Origin: Ophiostoma sp. CBS 140.51
Lineage: Eukaryota > Ascomycota > Sordariomycetes > Ophiostomatales > Ophiostomataceae
Assembly (NCBI GenBank): GCA_029298735.1
Contig: JANSLP010000137.1
Span: 1 to 64,000 of the forward strand
Direction of reading: 5' to 3'
DNA: 64,000 nucleotides
The position numbers and the translations under genes were made by a program. This document shows positions 23,900 to 37,300 of the stretch, piece after piece. Within the stretch, counting starts at the first letter, position 1. The number at the start of each line of letters is the position of its first letter. Below the pieces are notes generated by a model that saw nothing but the letters and a program-made list of their open reading frames with translations, was not told the origin of the DNA and did not search any database.

Positions 23900-25200
23900 T
23901 TGCTGCTGTGGGGGTTCATTTCGCCTCATTCCACATTGTGTTTCTTGAAGAAGAATAGCAAGGCCGTTTGGTGTCTCAAGGTGCGTTTTTTCAGAATATG
24001 AGACATTGATCACCTGTTCGCACGCAGCAGTGTTTGGCTGCCCCTCCCCTGCCCTCCCTTCTGGTGTTCGGTGGCTCTTTCCCTGCACGCGGCGGTGGGG
24101 ATCGGCTCGGGCGGTTGCGGGAAGGACACAAGCCATGGGTTGTGGGTAGCTCGTGGGTTAGTTCACTGTTAATAAATACAGTGGAGTCTGAGGGAACGGG
24201 AAGGGGCCTAATATGGGCCCTGTCCCTTGAAGAACGACTGACCGCTCGGTTCCCTGACTTTCTGGGGCAGAAAGCGCTTTGCAGCGTGCAGCGTTGCAAT
24301 CCGTCCTGTCAATCTTGTCAACCAAAAGATAAAAAAAGATCGGGAAAGATGCAAAAGATTAGATATTTATTGCCTGCAGTGGTTTCGTGATTTCAGCCTT
24401 TTCATCTTTGGTAACGTGCAGGTGTCCAGATGGCGGGGAGACCACAAATGAGTCAACCGGGAGAGAAACAGTCAAAAGGCGGTAACAACTGTGAAAGGAG
24501 TTAATGGTTGCCCTTCCTGCACTTCTTGCGACAGCACACACACACTTGAGACAGTGGACACCGATGATAGCGTATGATACGTGGTAGAGTGCAGTTTGTT
24601 AATGAAAGAAGGAAGAGCGGAAAGAGCATGTGTAGAAATACCACTTTTTTGCCCTAACAAAGAAGCCGTGGGTATGTCCTCCAACGGGGAAGGAGCACCT
24701 CAAAAGATACTCCGTACGTGTGTGTGAAGGCAAAATGTGATGGAAGCGGCGTGGTGGTACACGCCAGCTGACCGCCTAAACGAGTAAAGAAGGAGGGAAG
24801 AAGGTAATACTGAGCAAAGCAGGGAAAGGAAACAGCAAACGCCAAATGAGGGTGGTTGCAAGCGGAACGGGCAGGTGCGAAGGTGGTGGCAGCATCGACG
24901 CCCTCCGGCGTTGCACATGCACGGCTCCTTCCCAGGCAGCATGTTGGTATTACACGAGAAAAAAAGAAAGAGAGGAAACAGCAAACCTGCTCGAGACATT
25001 GCTCTTTCCTACAGGGCTGCATCTTCATCTGCATTTTCATCTGCCCCTTTTCGGATCTCGTCCTTCCCTCTCTCTTCTCTATACAATAATATTTCTTCTC
25101 CTTCTTTTCTTACACATCTTTCCCACTTTGCACATCCTTCATTCTCGTTGTCATCTTTTCCTCGGCGAACCCCAACCTTTGTCTCTATTCCCCCCACACA
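23900..25200. other. Intergenic: distal promoter of the transporter
   Basis: No gene seen. It contains one TACTCCGTA nonamer (24708-24716). From about 25.0 kb the plus strand becomes C/T-rich, marking the likely core promoter and leader of the transporter. Confidence 0.4.
24708..24716 (+). repeat. TACTCCGTA nonamer
   Basis: In the distal promoter of the transporter. Confidence 0.4.
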
Positions 25201-25720
25201 CATCACCCTTAAAATGCCCCCCATGCTCTCGTCTGTTGCTGCCTTGACAAATTAAAACAGGGGCCTGCAAAGTTGATCAGTGGTGCCTTTTTCTCTCTTT
25301 TCTGTCGTTTCTCAGATCAGGATGCAGGCAAGCTGAGGCGCAGGGTTAGCAAGCAAGCAAACGAGCAAGCAAACAGCTGCACGTCTTCTTGTTTTCTGTT
25401 TTGTGTCGTCTGCTGTCATGTTTTCGTGTTCCCCTTTTCTCTTTCTCTTGTCTTCAACATCTTCTCCCACCTTTTGTTTGTTTTCCTCCCCTCATCATCG
25501 GCTTTCTTTGAATCTTTACCCCTCCTCACTCCTTCCTCTCATTCTTCTCTCTTCCAAATCCTTTATTGTCCCCCCTCCCGTCTTTACTAGATCGACGTCT
25601 CTCCTGTCTTCAAATCGATCGCATCGTTGCCACCTAGATCCGATCCCGATCCAAGGGCTGGTCCTTGGACAACTTGTTCACGACAACGTCCCACATCGAC
25701 CGAGCTCAACGACAGTCCTC

Positions 25721-25747
25721 ATGCAGCCAAACCGTTTGATTTGTTGA
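25721..25747 (+). CDS. uORF of 8 codons before the transporter
   Basis: ATG followed by seven codons and TGA, encoding MQPNRLIC. It is the only ATG between 25421 and the main start at 25880, in a stretch otherwise free of ATG and C/T-rich, so a scanning ribosome would meet it first. It ends 132 nt before the main ATG, leaving room for reinitiation. It would act, if at all, by lowering translation of the transporter. Confidence 0.3.
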   Translation: MQPNRLIC

Positions 25748-25879
25748 CCGTTGACTGCTCGTCTCCCCTCTCGAGATTTTCGACAACCTCTTTACACCAT
25801 TCCTCACTCCCTCCTTACCTCCTCCGAAGCACGACATCGACGGCCGCCTAACGCCGAGTCGGCTCCGACTTGAACAATA

Positions 25880-28379
25880 ATGACGGGCCGGTCCAAGGAC
25901 AGCGTCCTCGCCAGCGACACTCAAACCAGCGACAAACACAACAACGCCTCCGACAACGACGTCACAAGCAGCGAAACCGCCGCTCTTCTCATATCTACAC
26001 CGTCAATAGACTCGAGCCGGCCTCGGAGCTACGGCGCCATTGCCACGCCTGATGACGACCAGCCTAGCCATCCAAGCCGTGCCACTAGCGCCGCCAACCT
26101 GCACCTGTTAGGCCCTCACACTGTGGAAGCCGCCCGCGCTAACACCACCAACGCCGCCAATACCACCAACAACACCACTGCTCGGACCACATCTGTCAGC
26201 GGGAGCAAGCGCCAGCTGATCAACGCTTCGATCACCTCGATCAACGCTTCCTCCGACGACATCACCTCCAACATTGATGGTGCATACATCGACGGCTCGT
26301 CATCGTCTGCCGTATCTGATTCTGACTCCTCCGCCTCCTTATCCGACGTCGACATGCCTCCTCAAGCTGCCTTCTTGACGAGCTCCCAGCGCCGGCTGGC
26401 CATCGCCTATTGCGGCCTGCTGCTCGTCGCATTTACTACATCCCTTGAGGCTCAGGTCACCGCGCCGCTCGCCGCATTCGCCGTTTCCTCCTTCTCGAAC
26501 CACTCGCTGTTGTCGACCGTCGTCGTCGTTCAAGGCGTCGTCAATGGTGAGTACCCATTCGTTTTCCATAAGCTCTATTGCTTCTCTACCAATTCCTGTA
26601 TCGCTAACTCTCTCAGCCGTCATCAAGCCGCCAATGGCCAAGATGGCCGACGTCTTTGGTCGCTTTGAAGCCTTCCTCGGCGCCGTCCTACTTTGCGTCA
26701 CCGGCTACGTCCAGATGGCCGCTTCCCACAACGTCCAGACTTTCGCCACCGCCCAGATTTTGTACTCGGCCGGCATCACAGGCCTCCAGGTCTTAAATCA
26801 GATCTTTGTCGCCGACACGACCGACCTGCGCCACCGCGCGCTTCTTTCGAGTTTGCCCGATACGCCCTTCCTTGTCACTGTCTGGGTTGGTCCCTCGATT
26901 GCCGCTGCGATTCTCAACAACACGTCCTGGCGCTGGGGTTACGCCATGTGGGCCATTATTCTCCCGATTGCCTTCCTCCCGCTCGGCGGCTCGCTCGCCA
27001 TCAGCGCCTACCAATCGCGCACCCACCGTCGCCAGCGCCGCCGCAGCAGTTGCCTCGGCCTCTCCCGTCCCAAGAGCTCGTCGAGCGAGATCGGTGGTGG
27101 TGACGACAGCGGCTTCCCCAGCCTCAGCCGCGCAAGTTCCCACCATGCCAGTGGTAGCCGGAGCCGCCGTCGCTTGGCCCGCAAGAGCAGCTTTGCTAGT
27201 ATCAAAGACTCCAAAGCCTACTCGACTTTCCGCCAGCTCCTTATCGACCTCGATATTGTCGGCATCATGATTCTCAGTGCATCCCTCTCCATGATCTTGT
27301 TGCCGTTGACGCTGGCCGAGAAGGCTGCCGGTGGCTGGGGCAACCCGTATATCATCTCATCCATTATCGTTGGCCTGTTGCTTCTCATCTTCGTCTTCCC
27401 GGCTTGGGAGGCCCGTCCGGACTGGGCCCCGCATCCGCTCATCCCGCCCACCCTCCTGCGCTCCGTCACCTTCTGCGCCGGCTGTGGTGTTGCCTTCTTT
27501 TTCTTTGCCGTCTTCTACCTATCCGTGCAGCCCTACTTTTATTCCTACCTCCTCGTGGCCCACAACCAAACCGTCGCCGCAGCCGGCCGCATCACCCAGA
27601 TCTTTTCGTTTACGTCAACAATCGCTGCCGTCAGCGCCTCCGTTGCCATCCGCCATCTCCGCCGCTACAAGGTCTTTGTCGTCAGCGGTGCCTGTGTCTA
27701 CCTGACCGGTGTCAGTCTGATGCTGGTGTACCGCACTGCTGATGCCGGCACGTTCCGGCTGGTCGCTACCCAGGTTGCTGTCGGTGCTGGCGCCGGTCTC
27801 ATGAGCGTCCCCACTCAGATCGGCATCCAGGCCAGTGTCTCCAGTACGCCCCGCCTCGTTGCGGCCGCCACTGCCGTGTACCTCACTATGGGTGAGGCCG
27901 GTATTGCTGTGGGCGCCGCTATCTCGGGTGCCCTCTGGGGCCGCCTCGTGCCCGCCAAGCTCGAGCTGTACCTGCCCGAGCCTGCTCGTCAAAACGCCTC
28001 TGCCATCTACTCGAGCGTCGTCGTCGCCACGTCCTATCCCTGGGGCAGCCCCGAGCGTCTTGCCATTATACGCGCCTACCAGGAGTCCATGACCACCTTG
28101 CTGACCGTCGCCGTCGCGTTCTGCGTCCCCGTCCTCATCTTGGCGCTGATGATGAAGGACCTGCGGTTCGACACCAGTCCTAAGTCGCCGGCCACTCGCG
28201 ATGAGGGTGACAACGACAACGCCATCGACAGTGACAATGACGACTACGGAGAGCAAGCCGAGGGTCTGCTCAGCCGCCGGAGCTCGCACAACAACCTGCA
28301 TCCAGAGGCGTCGTCCTCATCATCGGACGCTGCTGCTGGCGAGCGGACCACGCTCTTGTCGACTGATCACGAGGATTGA
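25880..28379 (+). CDS. SIT-family MFS transporter (siderophore-iron type)
   Basis: Two exons (25880-26546 and 26617-28379; donor GTGAGT, branch GCTAAC) give 809 residues. A 170-residue hydrophilic N-terminus rich in Ser, Asn, Thr and Asp precedes the first membrane segment (RRLAIAYCGLLLVAFTTSLE). The block from AVIKPPMAKMADVFGRFEAF through QMAASHNVQTFATAQILYSAG and the following FVADTTDLRHRALLSSLPD is the typical signature of the siderophore-iron transporter family (Sit1/Arn, MirB, Str). Members import ferric siderophores by proton symport at the plasma membrane. A long Arg/Ser-rich cytosolic loop (about 355-425) separates the two halves, and an acidic tail follows residue 734. The substrate cannot be read from sequence; a heme- or glutathione-exchanging member of the same family is possible. 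Upstream GATA sites fit iron repression. Confidence 0.88.
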
Positions 28380-31300
28380 TCTAGTCGAGGACGCAATCTT
28401 TTGAAGCCGAATCTACGACCAGCGGCGTCTTCATTTTAAACCACTTTTTTTTTCTTGTTCAGATAGATACCCCCAGCCCATATCTTGCACTCTTTTCTTT
28501 TTGTCTGCTTTTTTTTTCATATTTTTCTTTTCATACACAGCATGCGACATACAACAACTCATGCGAGCATCACACACCATAGAGATGGGACAGCTATTTT
28601 TATTTTTATTTTTGTATTTGTTTCATGGTTGCAAAATGAGATGATATAATCTCCACGATACATCATTGCATAGGAAACGGCGTTTTTTTTGGAGGATGTT
28701 TTTGTTTTCTTTGATCTATTTCCCGATGTCTACTTCTTACAGAATCTACACTCTCTATGATTTCCACATACAGAGAATCTTCTCCTACTGACTACGTGAA
28801 AATATAACGATGGGGGTCAAGAAACGGAGGCAAGGACTGTCTTAGCTTCCTGGTATCAGGCTGTCATCCTCTTTTCCTCGCCCTTTCTTTCTTCCCCTTC
28901 TCAAGTCGCATGAACGAGGCAAAAAAGACGAGTCAATGGTAAATGGATAAGAAACAGGAACGCAGGACTAACATGTTCCCGGGTGTTGGGTGTCAAGTCA
29001 AACAGGGTCGTGCACCCATAGTCAACATACGATGCTCGAGGAGGTCAGAAGGACAGGAGGCAAGGTCAGTACTGTATGCATTGCTTCGTGATCAGCAGTC
29101 CAATACTCGGCCTGCTACTATTTCTTTTATTCTCTTATTCCCATTTTGCCTTTCGATCCTTTTCTCGGTCCTTTTCTGTTGCTTTATGTTGGCCCTGCTT
29201 TGTTAGGAAGAGGATAGTTCTCTGCTTTAATTCATGCACCGGAACGAGAAAGCACAACAATATCACACGCCCCGGATATCTCGTGATATATATAGCAAAA
29301 GCCGTGGCCAGATAGCAACACAGGTTGTTATGATATTAAACTTTGCCCTCATTATCACCTCTACTTCCTGGAATAGTTATAGAGATTACCGGTTTGAGGC
29401 TTTCATCAGTAAGAACAATTGCCTTCTGTACAATGCCGCTCTACTATGGCGAGCCTTGTTTCAGAAAGACTAGAAGAATAGAAGGGAGGCATATAGATGC
29501 TATTTTTTATTTTATTTTACGATAACAGACATGGAGCATTGAGTTTAATTTTTGGACGGTTTAAGACGTATATCAGAACCAAAACGGGTAAAAAGTGAAG
29601 ACAATAAGTAGAAATATGATACTATGGTGATGGAAGTCTCGCTGGACAATGAGCTTCCAGAAGAGTCAGCTCACTGTCGTGCAATATGAGGTGGTCTCTT
29701 TGGCTTATTGTTGCTAATTCTCGTTTATAAAGAGGTCCATACCTTGACGCTGTATATCAGATCTAGCCTTGCCTCCTATATTGGTGCCTTTGTTTTACGC
29801 CCCCTTATATTTGCCACATAAATAGAACCACTTGCATACATTTGGTGCCTGGTCGAGCACTGTCAACACCTTACCCGTACGAGGGCACAAAGCTTTGCAG
29901 TAAAACCTGTTCGTGCCTTCTTTGCTATCGGGCAGCTCAGTGTCCGTTTGGATCAGCGTGTCCCTATGCCATGTCAAAAAGGCTAAATGTTCAAAACCGA
30001 GGACAGTGGCAAAGCTGCCAGTTCGAGACACAAGACAAAAGTCGTGAGGGTAGGAGAACAAAAATGGCACCGACCGTGACCTAGTGTCATGCTTCAAGTA
30101 TTTGTATTTCACTAGAGAACGACGTCCGGTATCTTGGATTCTGAGACGCCAGTACCGGTGAACCAGCACCTCCGTACCGTTTCTCGGTCTCCTAGACTCT
30201 GCGGACCCTTTTCTCCCACGGCCTCTATTCAGCCTCTTGTTCGTTTGGTCTCAGGGCTCGCTCCTGTCCCGGGCGTTGGAAACTATCTTTCGAGGGAGGA
30301 AAAGCGAGACACGAGATAAAACAGGAACATGACAATTAAAGAGAGAGAGAAGACGGCCTACGGGCGACGCTCCGACGCCGGCTCGCCGCTCCATTATCTG
30401 TTCAAAAACTGGTCGAGACACGCCTGGCCAGTTTTCTTTCATTATGATAACATATCAAATGTATCATAAGATATTGGGCGTAGACGAGAATATGTGGCGA
30501 TGTAGAGGAAGGCATGAATACTGGACAAACTTTGTTGTATTTATGCCGAGCTCTCCGGCTGAAAAAGACAGGATTTTGCTTGAACTAAGAGGATGAAGAG
30601 TGCCTCATTGCGGCATGCAAATTCTTCTTGCCCTGGTTTCGTATCTATCATTCCGCCTGTCTCGATCGCAGATACCGAGAATGGGGGGATGGCAATGGGC
30701 AAAAAGGGCCAACGCTTTATTGCACGGACTACGACAGAGTTCAAGCCAAGTGCACTTAAAGGGAAGCGTTAAAATGAGAAGTGGCGATGTCTTCTCGATT
30801 GGGTCTGCCATGCTTTTGGTAGAGATGTCATCATGACTTGTCTGACCTCGCGGGAATGAGAGAGCTTTCCTGAAATTTAATCTCTGTGCTGCCATGTATA
30901 GAAACTCTAACTAGAGCTACTTGGCCCCAGAGTCTAGACGCCTAGCTATATAGATCCTGCTCTTTTCCGAGCTCGATCTTGCTTCTTCTCGTCTTATTCA
31001 TTTGTGCCCTCATCCGCTCACAGAACCAGGCTTCTGGCAAATTGTCGAGATTTGTTGAGTCTGAGTCCCCGAGAATTGTTTTGCTTTTTTTACCCCAAGG
31101 AAAATAACAGAAGTTGGAAACACTAGGCTGGCAGAATCAGAAGGGCCCTACAAAAAGACATCACTCTCGACCGAATCATTAGATCTGTAAGAGAGTCAAG
31201 GGAAGTGCAAGGAGGGAATAGGACTTTCCATCATCCGGGTGTCGGCAGTAGAGACATTTTCCAGGAGGCAGGAGGTTTATGATAGACCGGGAAATATTCG

Positions 31301-34300
31301 AGTGCGAAAGAGGTATTGTGCGAAAATTGTTTGTAGAGTTGGCAAGGAAAAATAACATGAAAATGGAAACTGAGAGGCCGTTTGATATGGTTCCACTTGG
31401 ATGCCTTGCCACCATATATCGATCGTTTTTCAATAATGAGCACCTTTCCTGTCATGTTCATGAGATAGCCGGGGTGAGCGGGTAGATATTGCAAACCTTT
31501 AAACAGAACATGAGACAAAAGAAAGGCGGGACCGAAGGCACTCTTCTCTTCTGCCGTCTCGTCCTGGCGGTCTTCTGTGCGAAGGAGCTGGTGAACTGGG
31601 AAATCGGGAAAAGTAGACAGCGTGTTTGGGCTTGACTTGAGCCGGTAGGGACGGCTGCTCCGATCGATATCTTTTGATAAATACGAACAAAGCCATCGTG
31701 TTCTTTGGAGTGCTGCCCTGAAAGGAATGTTGACACTGACTTGTTTAACCAGGACTGGGTGTCTAGATATAGCTTCAAGTGTTCTACATCTTATGCCACG
31801 CATTGTCGACAAAGAAGGCGTGGGCAGTTACTGGAAACCAGCGGAGAGAACGCGAGAATAAGGGAGAAAGGACAAATATGGACTCCTCATACGGGCGAAG
31901 GGAAGGCCCGTATATAAACCTGTACCTATGTGCAGGTCAGGCAAAGGTAGGAATAGGGAGTCTGGGCCAGGAACGACAAGAAAGGAAGCTTGATGTCCTG
32001 AATTAGCTCCCAACAAGAATGAATTGAGGGCCAACAGCAATAACACGAATAAGGCGTGTGAGACGGCTGGCCCTTGGTTTTAAGACGGCCAAAATAGACA
32101 GAGTAGTGGTGTAGCAGCTGCGAGGCCCGCGCAAGAGGGGGTGTGCTCTGGTTGGTGATGGTAGCTGTGCTGGTCCAGCCGTGGCGGCGTGTGAGTGCGT
32201 GGTAACGTTGCAGACTGACAATACCTGGAGGCCAGAGAGAATAGGCAATCTAGTTTGGAGAGAAATATTCCAATAATATTTTGAAACCAAGGGCCGCTTT
32301 TCCCTGTGTAGTTACCTGTTATTGGGTTTTCTCTGTATTTTTCCAGGCGGTTGGAATCTGTAATATACTCGGTTCTCGGTTGACCAAAAGGAAGCAAAGA
32401 AATGGAGTAGGCATGAGCGTAAAGAATGATACTGAAAATAATGTGGGTATGGGAACAAATTGCAAGCGGGTCGAGGATAGACGGAAGGAAGGATAGCAGG
32501 GCGGCAACGGTAGTAGATGGCAAGGCTAAAAACATGAGCTGGCAAAAAAGCAAATGAGAGAACGGTGGACGGGCAAAAACAATGAAAATAGATAGAACAA
32601 GCCGGTTTAGGCACTCGCCTGAAGTCATTGGCCAAGCATTGCGGCAAATGAGTATAATGGAGCTGTATTCCCGCGACAGCAATTGTGTTAAGGATAATAT
32701 GTTGTGATATGCATGCCAGCAACGAGATGCATCGCAGAATAAATGGAAGTCGCAGTGCTATCCAGGAAACTGGATGGCAGCATATATTGGCCGCACAGCT
32801 TCAGATTGACGAGCAAGACAGGCCCTTGCTCCCAGGTGTGAAGCAATAGAAGCATGCACCAAAACGTTTTGCAGGAAGAAGGGCCAGTGCAAGTCCCCGA
32901 AATGACGCCTAAATTGCGTCTGCCAAGTCAATTATACTTGGCCAGGCCAACAGAGACCCGTACAGAGGGAGCGGGTGCGAGAAGCAAGGTACGCAGGAGC
33001 AGTTTAGGGACCGAGAAGTAAAAAGCTACCCGGGTTTTGTCTTTGCAAAAGGACGCACGCACAGGCTTGCAATCAATTTCGTCAATGTCGAGACCGTTCG
33101 AGAAATTTGCCGTATTGGGACGCATGGCTGGGCCGTTGGTAGAGGCCAAAGGCAGCAAATAGTGGGCTGTGGCTGCATCGTAACTGCATCGCGACCAGAT
33201 GCAGATTTTCGAGCTGTCCTGAAGCCGGTCGACGTGATGTCTTCATTGGAAACACAGACATCAGCCGAAACGGAGTCGCCATGTGTGAGGGTGGCGCGGA
33301 GGTCCAGATTTTCAGAAACAAGAGATGAAAAGAGGGCGTGTGAGACCATTAAGAGTAGGGATCGGGTAGAAGAAGGCAATAGAAGCAAGCGCGCCATTCT
33401 TCAAGAAGCAGTGGTCTTGGAGCCTTGTTACTCAACCTTGGCTAGCCGTGTTCTTCAACGCGGGCAATCTTCATCCGGTCTTCAGCTGAAAGCAGTCATG
33501 GTAAAGATAGAGGCAGGCATCACTTGAGACTGCTGGTGGGGGTTGGAAGACACTGGGGATCTTTTCTCGAAGGAAGAAAACGTAGCAAGTCCCATCAATT
33601 GTAAAGACGTGGCATGGGTGCATGCTCGTGTCTGGAGTGTGTGCCTATGGTTGAATGCCAAAATTTAGATTTAAGGCAGAGCATCATCAACCACTGTCAC
33701 GCATGGAAGGGATATGGAAGGCAAAGGAATGGAGTGCAAAGGAAAAAGTGGGATAAAATGAGCTTACAGGGTGTAGCGTATCTCATCCTATCTTCGTCTG
33801 AGAAGGATCTGAGAATCAGGTCGGTGTCGACGCTGCCTATACCATGAAATGTGAACTTGGGCGGTGGATTGGCTAAATGGGATAACCTGTATTGAGAGAC
33901 TGGCGAGACTGGTAGAAGGCTTCGAGAAGGTCCTTCATCTAATTTAGCCGCGCCTGCAGATGTTGACCATCTTGGACAGTGTGGGAAACAGAAACAAAGG
34001 GAGACTGGTAAGATGGCCGTAGGCTGGTGTCAGGATGGCAGCGACTGGGTAAAGAAAGGGAAGAAAACGAAAAGTAAAGAGGGAATCGGGAGGATAAAAT
34101 GGTCGTGGCGGGATGTAGGTCATAATAAGGCGAGTAGAGGTGGTTTAGGGTGACATTAGCCGCCGTTTCATGTTCGGCACCCGCCGTTGTCGCTTACTCC
34201 CCCCGCGTGCACGCCCCGGGTTCAGTGTCGTGTTTTGACGCAACGGGGACGGCTTGGCTGAGATAGATCGGCCACGCCAAGAACCCGGCAGGTGCTGGAT

Positions 34301-37300
34301 ATTGGGTACTGGCACCGTCATACCAGTTTTGAACATTGCAGCCTGTATTGCGTGTGACAAAATCGATTATCGTCTTTTTTTTCTTGTCAGCTACCCTTCA
34401 ACAGCGGCTTCATTCCTTGGTCGCCACCACTGGGTCCTTGAAGATCTCGCTGGTCCCTTGCCGATTACCAGCTGAGCTTGAAAACAGCCAGGGACCGAGA
34501 CCAAAAGTGCAGGCCTCTGGATTGCAGCATCGTCTCTTCTCTTCGTGGCAGCATCCATGGTTGGAGGAGATGCTCAGCGTCTTCTAGAAAGACAGAATAT
34601 GGGGAAGCGGGTGCAAAAAGAATGAGTGCTCGTAAAGACGACAAATTTTGTTGATCTCAACCCAACCTTGAAGGCTCGTCTGATCTCTCGTTGGCAAGGT
34701 CGGATGGCAAGCAATCCGGGACTGAGTTAAGGGAAGGTGACATCCGCCGGTGCCCCCAGCTTGGAAACAATTTAGCCTTTGTTTCTGCTTCTGCATTTGC
34801 AGCATCCACTTGCACTCGGGCCTGTCCTTTCGTACTAGATGGCAAATTTACCCCAGGGCACTCATATGGCCTGAAGTTTGGCTTTGAAGAGCACAGTTTA
34901 TCTTCAAGCTATGATAGCCATGAGCTCTGTAGTGGACTGAATTGAGCAGTATGAGGTGAACAACCAGGAAGCCGAACGCCAAACAAGGCCCGTCCACTTT
35001 TCAGACATCGTGTGTGAATGGGCATTTCTGCCGGGCGTCTCAAGATGGCTGACCGCCACAGCCTTGGGCACCAGCGCACAGCACCAGAGCACATGAAACA
35101 TCGTTTCCGGACTGGCTGTTTTGCAGCCTTTCATGTGCCCTCGTGTTTCCAGTCTTTGGCTGCGCGTGCAGTAGATGCATTGGGCTGATTTCAATGTCCT
35201 ATTCTCTCACTGTTAGTAGATGCATGCCTCCATACGAAATAAACTTACTCACCTGATAAATAAGTTTAACCGGAGTGAGAATGAAGCGTTTCTTACCTCT
35301 TATCTGCTGCTTTGGCCACACGCCCCCTCCTCCATCTTACTCTTATTTATTTGCCATTTCATCTGTCGGCTTCTCTCGTGTCCGTACGGGTAGCTGTGAA
35401 GAGGTTTCGTCCTGGTTCTTGGGTGTCGGCCATTCGATGCCCGTTTCTCGTTGCCTATTGCGGCCGGCGAGGCTGTTGGGGCATTGCGGACTGCCTTCGC
35501 TTGCGGACAAAAGCTTGGCGGCGAGACGCTTTTTTTGTTTCTGTGCCGCATGGTCTTTAGTTGGTAGAACTTTGTTTTCTTTTGTTGTCGTTGATTCCAG
35601 TCCAATACTGTAGCACAGTCGCGCATGTCAGGACCGGCGACGTGCGGCGCAAGGCCAAAGGAGGGCGGCTAGAAAGAACGAGGCATAAGCCAGCTGAACA
35701 ATGTCGGGATTTGGGATGTGTTCATTGGCGATGGAGAACCGTCTCGGCGGAATGGGAGGTGATGTCTAAAAGTGTGGGAGAGAGAAAGTTTATTTTTCTC
35801 GCCAAGAGTGACGAGAGAACTACGCAGGAATAGGGGGTGCGATTGTTTATTTTGCTTATGGGGGAAAGAGCAACTCCGTCATCGCGCTTTCCACATCTGG
35901 ACGCGGCCACTTGCTGAGTTGTATATTCAATGATCACGCTCGGCAAGGAAAGAGCCATGGAACCACATGAACTGAGAATAAGGAGCCCAATATCCTTTGC
36001 TCCTTCCTGCTGTGCAAACATGTCGAAGGGTCATACTTTCCATTTTGATAGAACCTCACACGGCTGCATCCACCCGCCAGCTTCTTCCTGGGGCCTTAGC
36101 AGGTCTAGACCCTTCTGTTTTCTTACAACTGTGAAGGTTTAGAAAAAAAGGGAAGGATCGAGTGACGTCCATAAAAACGGGTGTAGTGGATATGGCTTTA
36201 TTGAACTTCGGTACTGCTGCTGCTCCGTGGCCTGGCTTTACTTTGTCTCGTTGTCCCTTCTTAATTCGTAGGGCAGGAGGAAGGGCAGTTGTTAGCGTAC
36301 AGCCCATCACGGCTGGAACTCTTAAAATAAGAATGGTCGTCCAACACCCATCAAAAGAAGCACACGAAGCCCACCAAAAAGACAGAAAATTTCAGGACAC
36401 GGGACTGCCAGCGGCGCAGACAATGGGTTCTGTGGTTTTTAAATGTGTGCGAGTGTGCCAGCCACTCTGGCCTCCCCTCTCTTTGTCTCTTTTTAATATG
36501 AGCCCCCAGACAGACGGGTGGACTTAAAAAACATACAAAGCGTGGCTTACTTGTAAGGCACACGCACTCTCTTTTTTGTTGATTGCAAGTCACGGCGAGC
36601 CACCCACACTGTTATGGCCCAGGCCCCCAATTTGCGGAGTTGAATGGGCTCGTCTCGGGACCGTGGAGGTGCAGGCATGTGCCTGAACGCGGGCAGGCTC
36701 GGTCCCATTGCCCGTTCGTTGGTCAGCAATCCATCCAAACCCAAATCCATTGCACATTTTTTTTTTTGTTTATGGCTGACTTGTGTCTTACAGAGCCCTG
36801 CGGGTTCGGCTTTGTGCTTTGTAAATGTCTTTTTCTGAACCATCTTTGGCCGATTCATGGTCAATTTTCGAGGCCCATGGCAGGGCTTTGTCCTTGCTTG
36901 TAATCTGCTTCCTGTCCTCCATAGGGCCGAATCAAAGGGGAAATCCGTGAATGCATCACGAGGCAAGGCCGAGGGTAAAAGGACTTCGGTAGGCAAGGGC
37001 CAGGTCCATGACCGTAGCGGACGTTGCTGGTACGTCCGTCAACAGTTAAAAATCAGAGAAAAGAAAAAGACAGGCGGCCACGTGAGGACGGAACGAACCG
37101 TTGAAGACGCTGTTGGCGTGTGTCTCACCGTTTCATAACGTGCAAAAAGCCAAAATAAGAGACCCCTGGCTAGCACCAATAGAGTGAGACAAAGACAGCT
37201 GTTGAGTGCCGTTGAGTGGGGGGAAATGCTCACGAACGAGCCCTGTGGAGAATGCATCCGTGTAAGTCGATGGATGGCGCTATGAGCACACAGCGGCCAG

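Noticed and set aside
27615..28301. 228-codon minus-strand frame
   Set aside because: Antisense shadow of the GC3-rich transporter exon.
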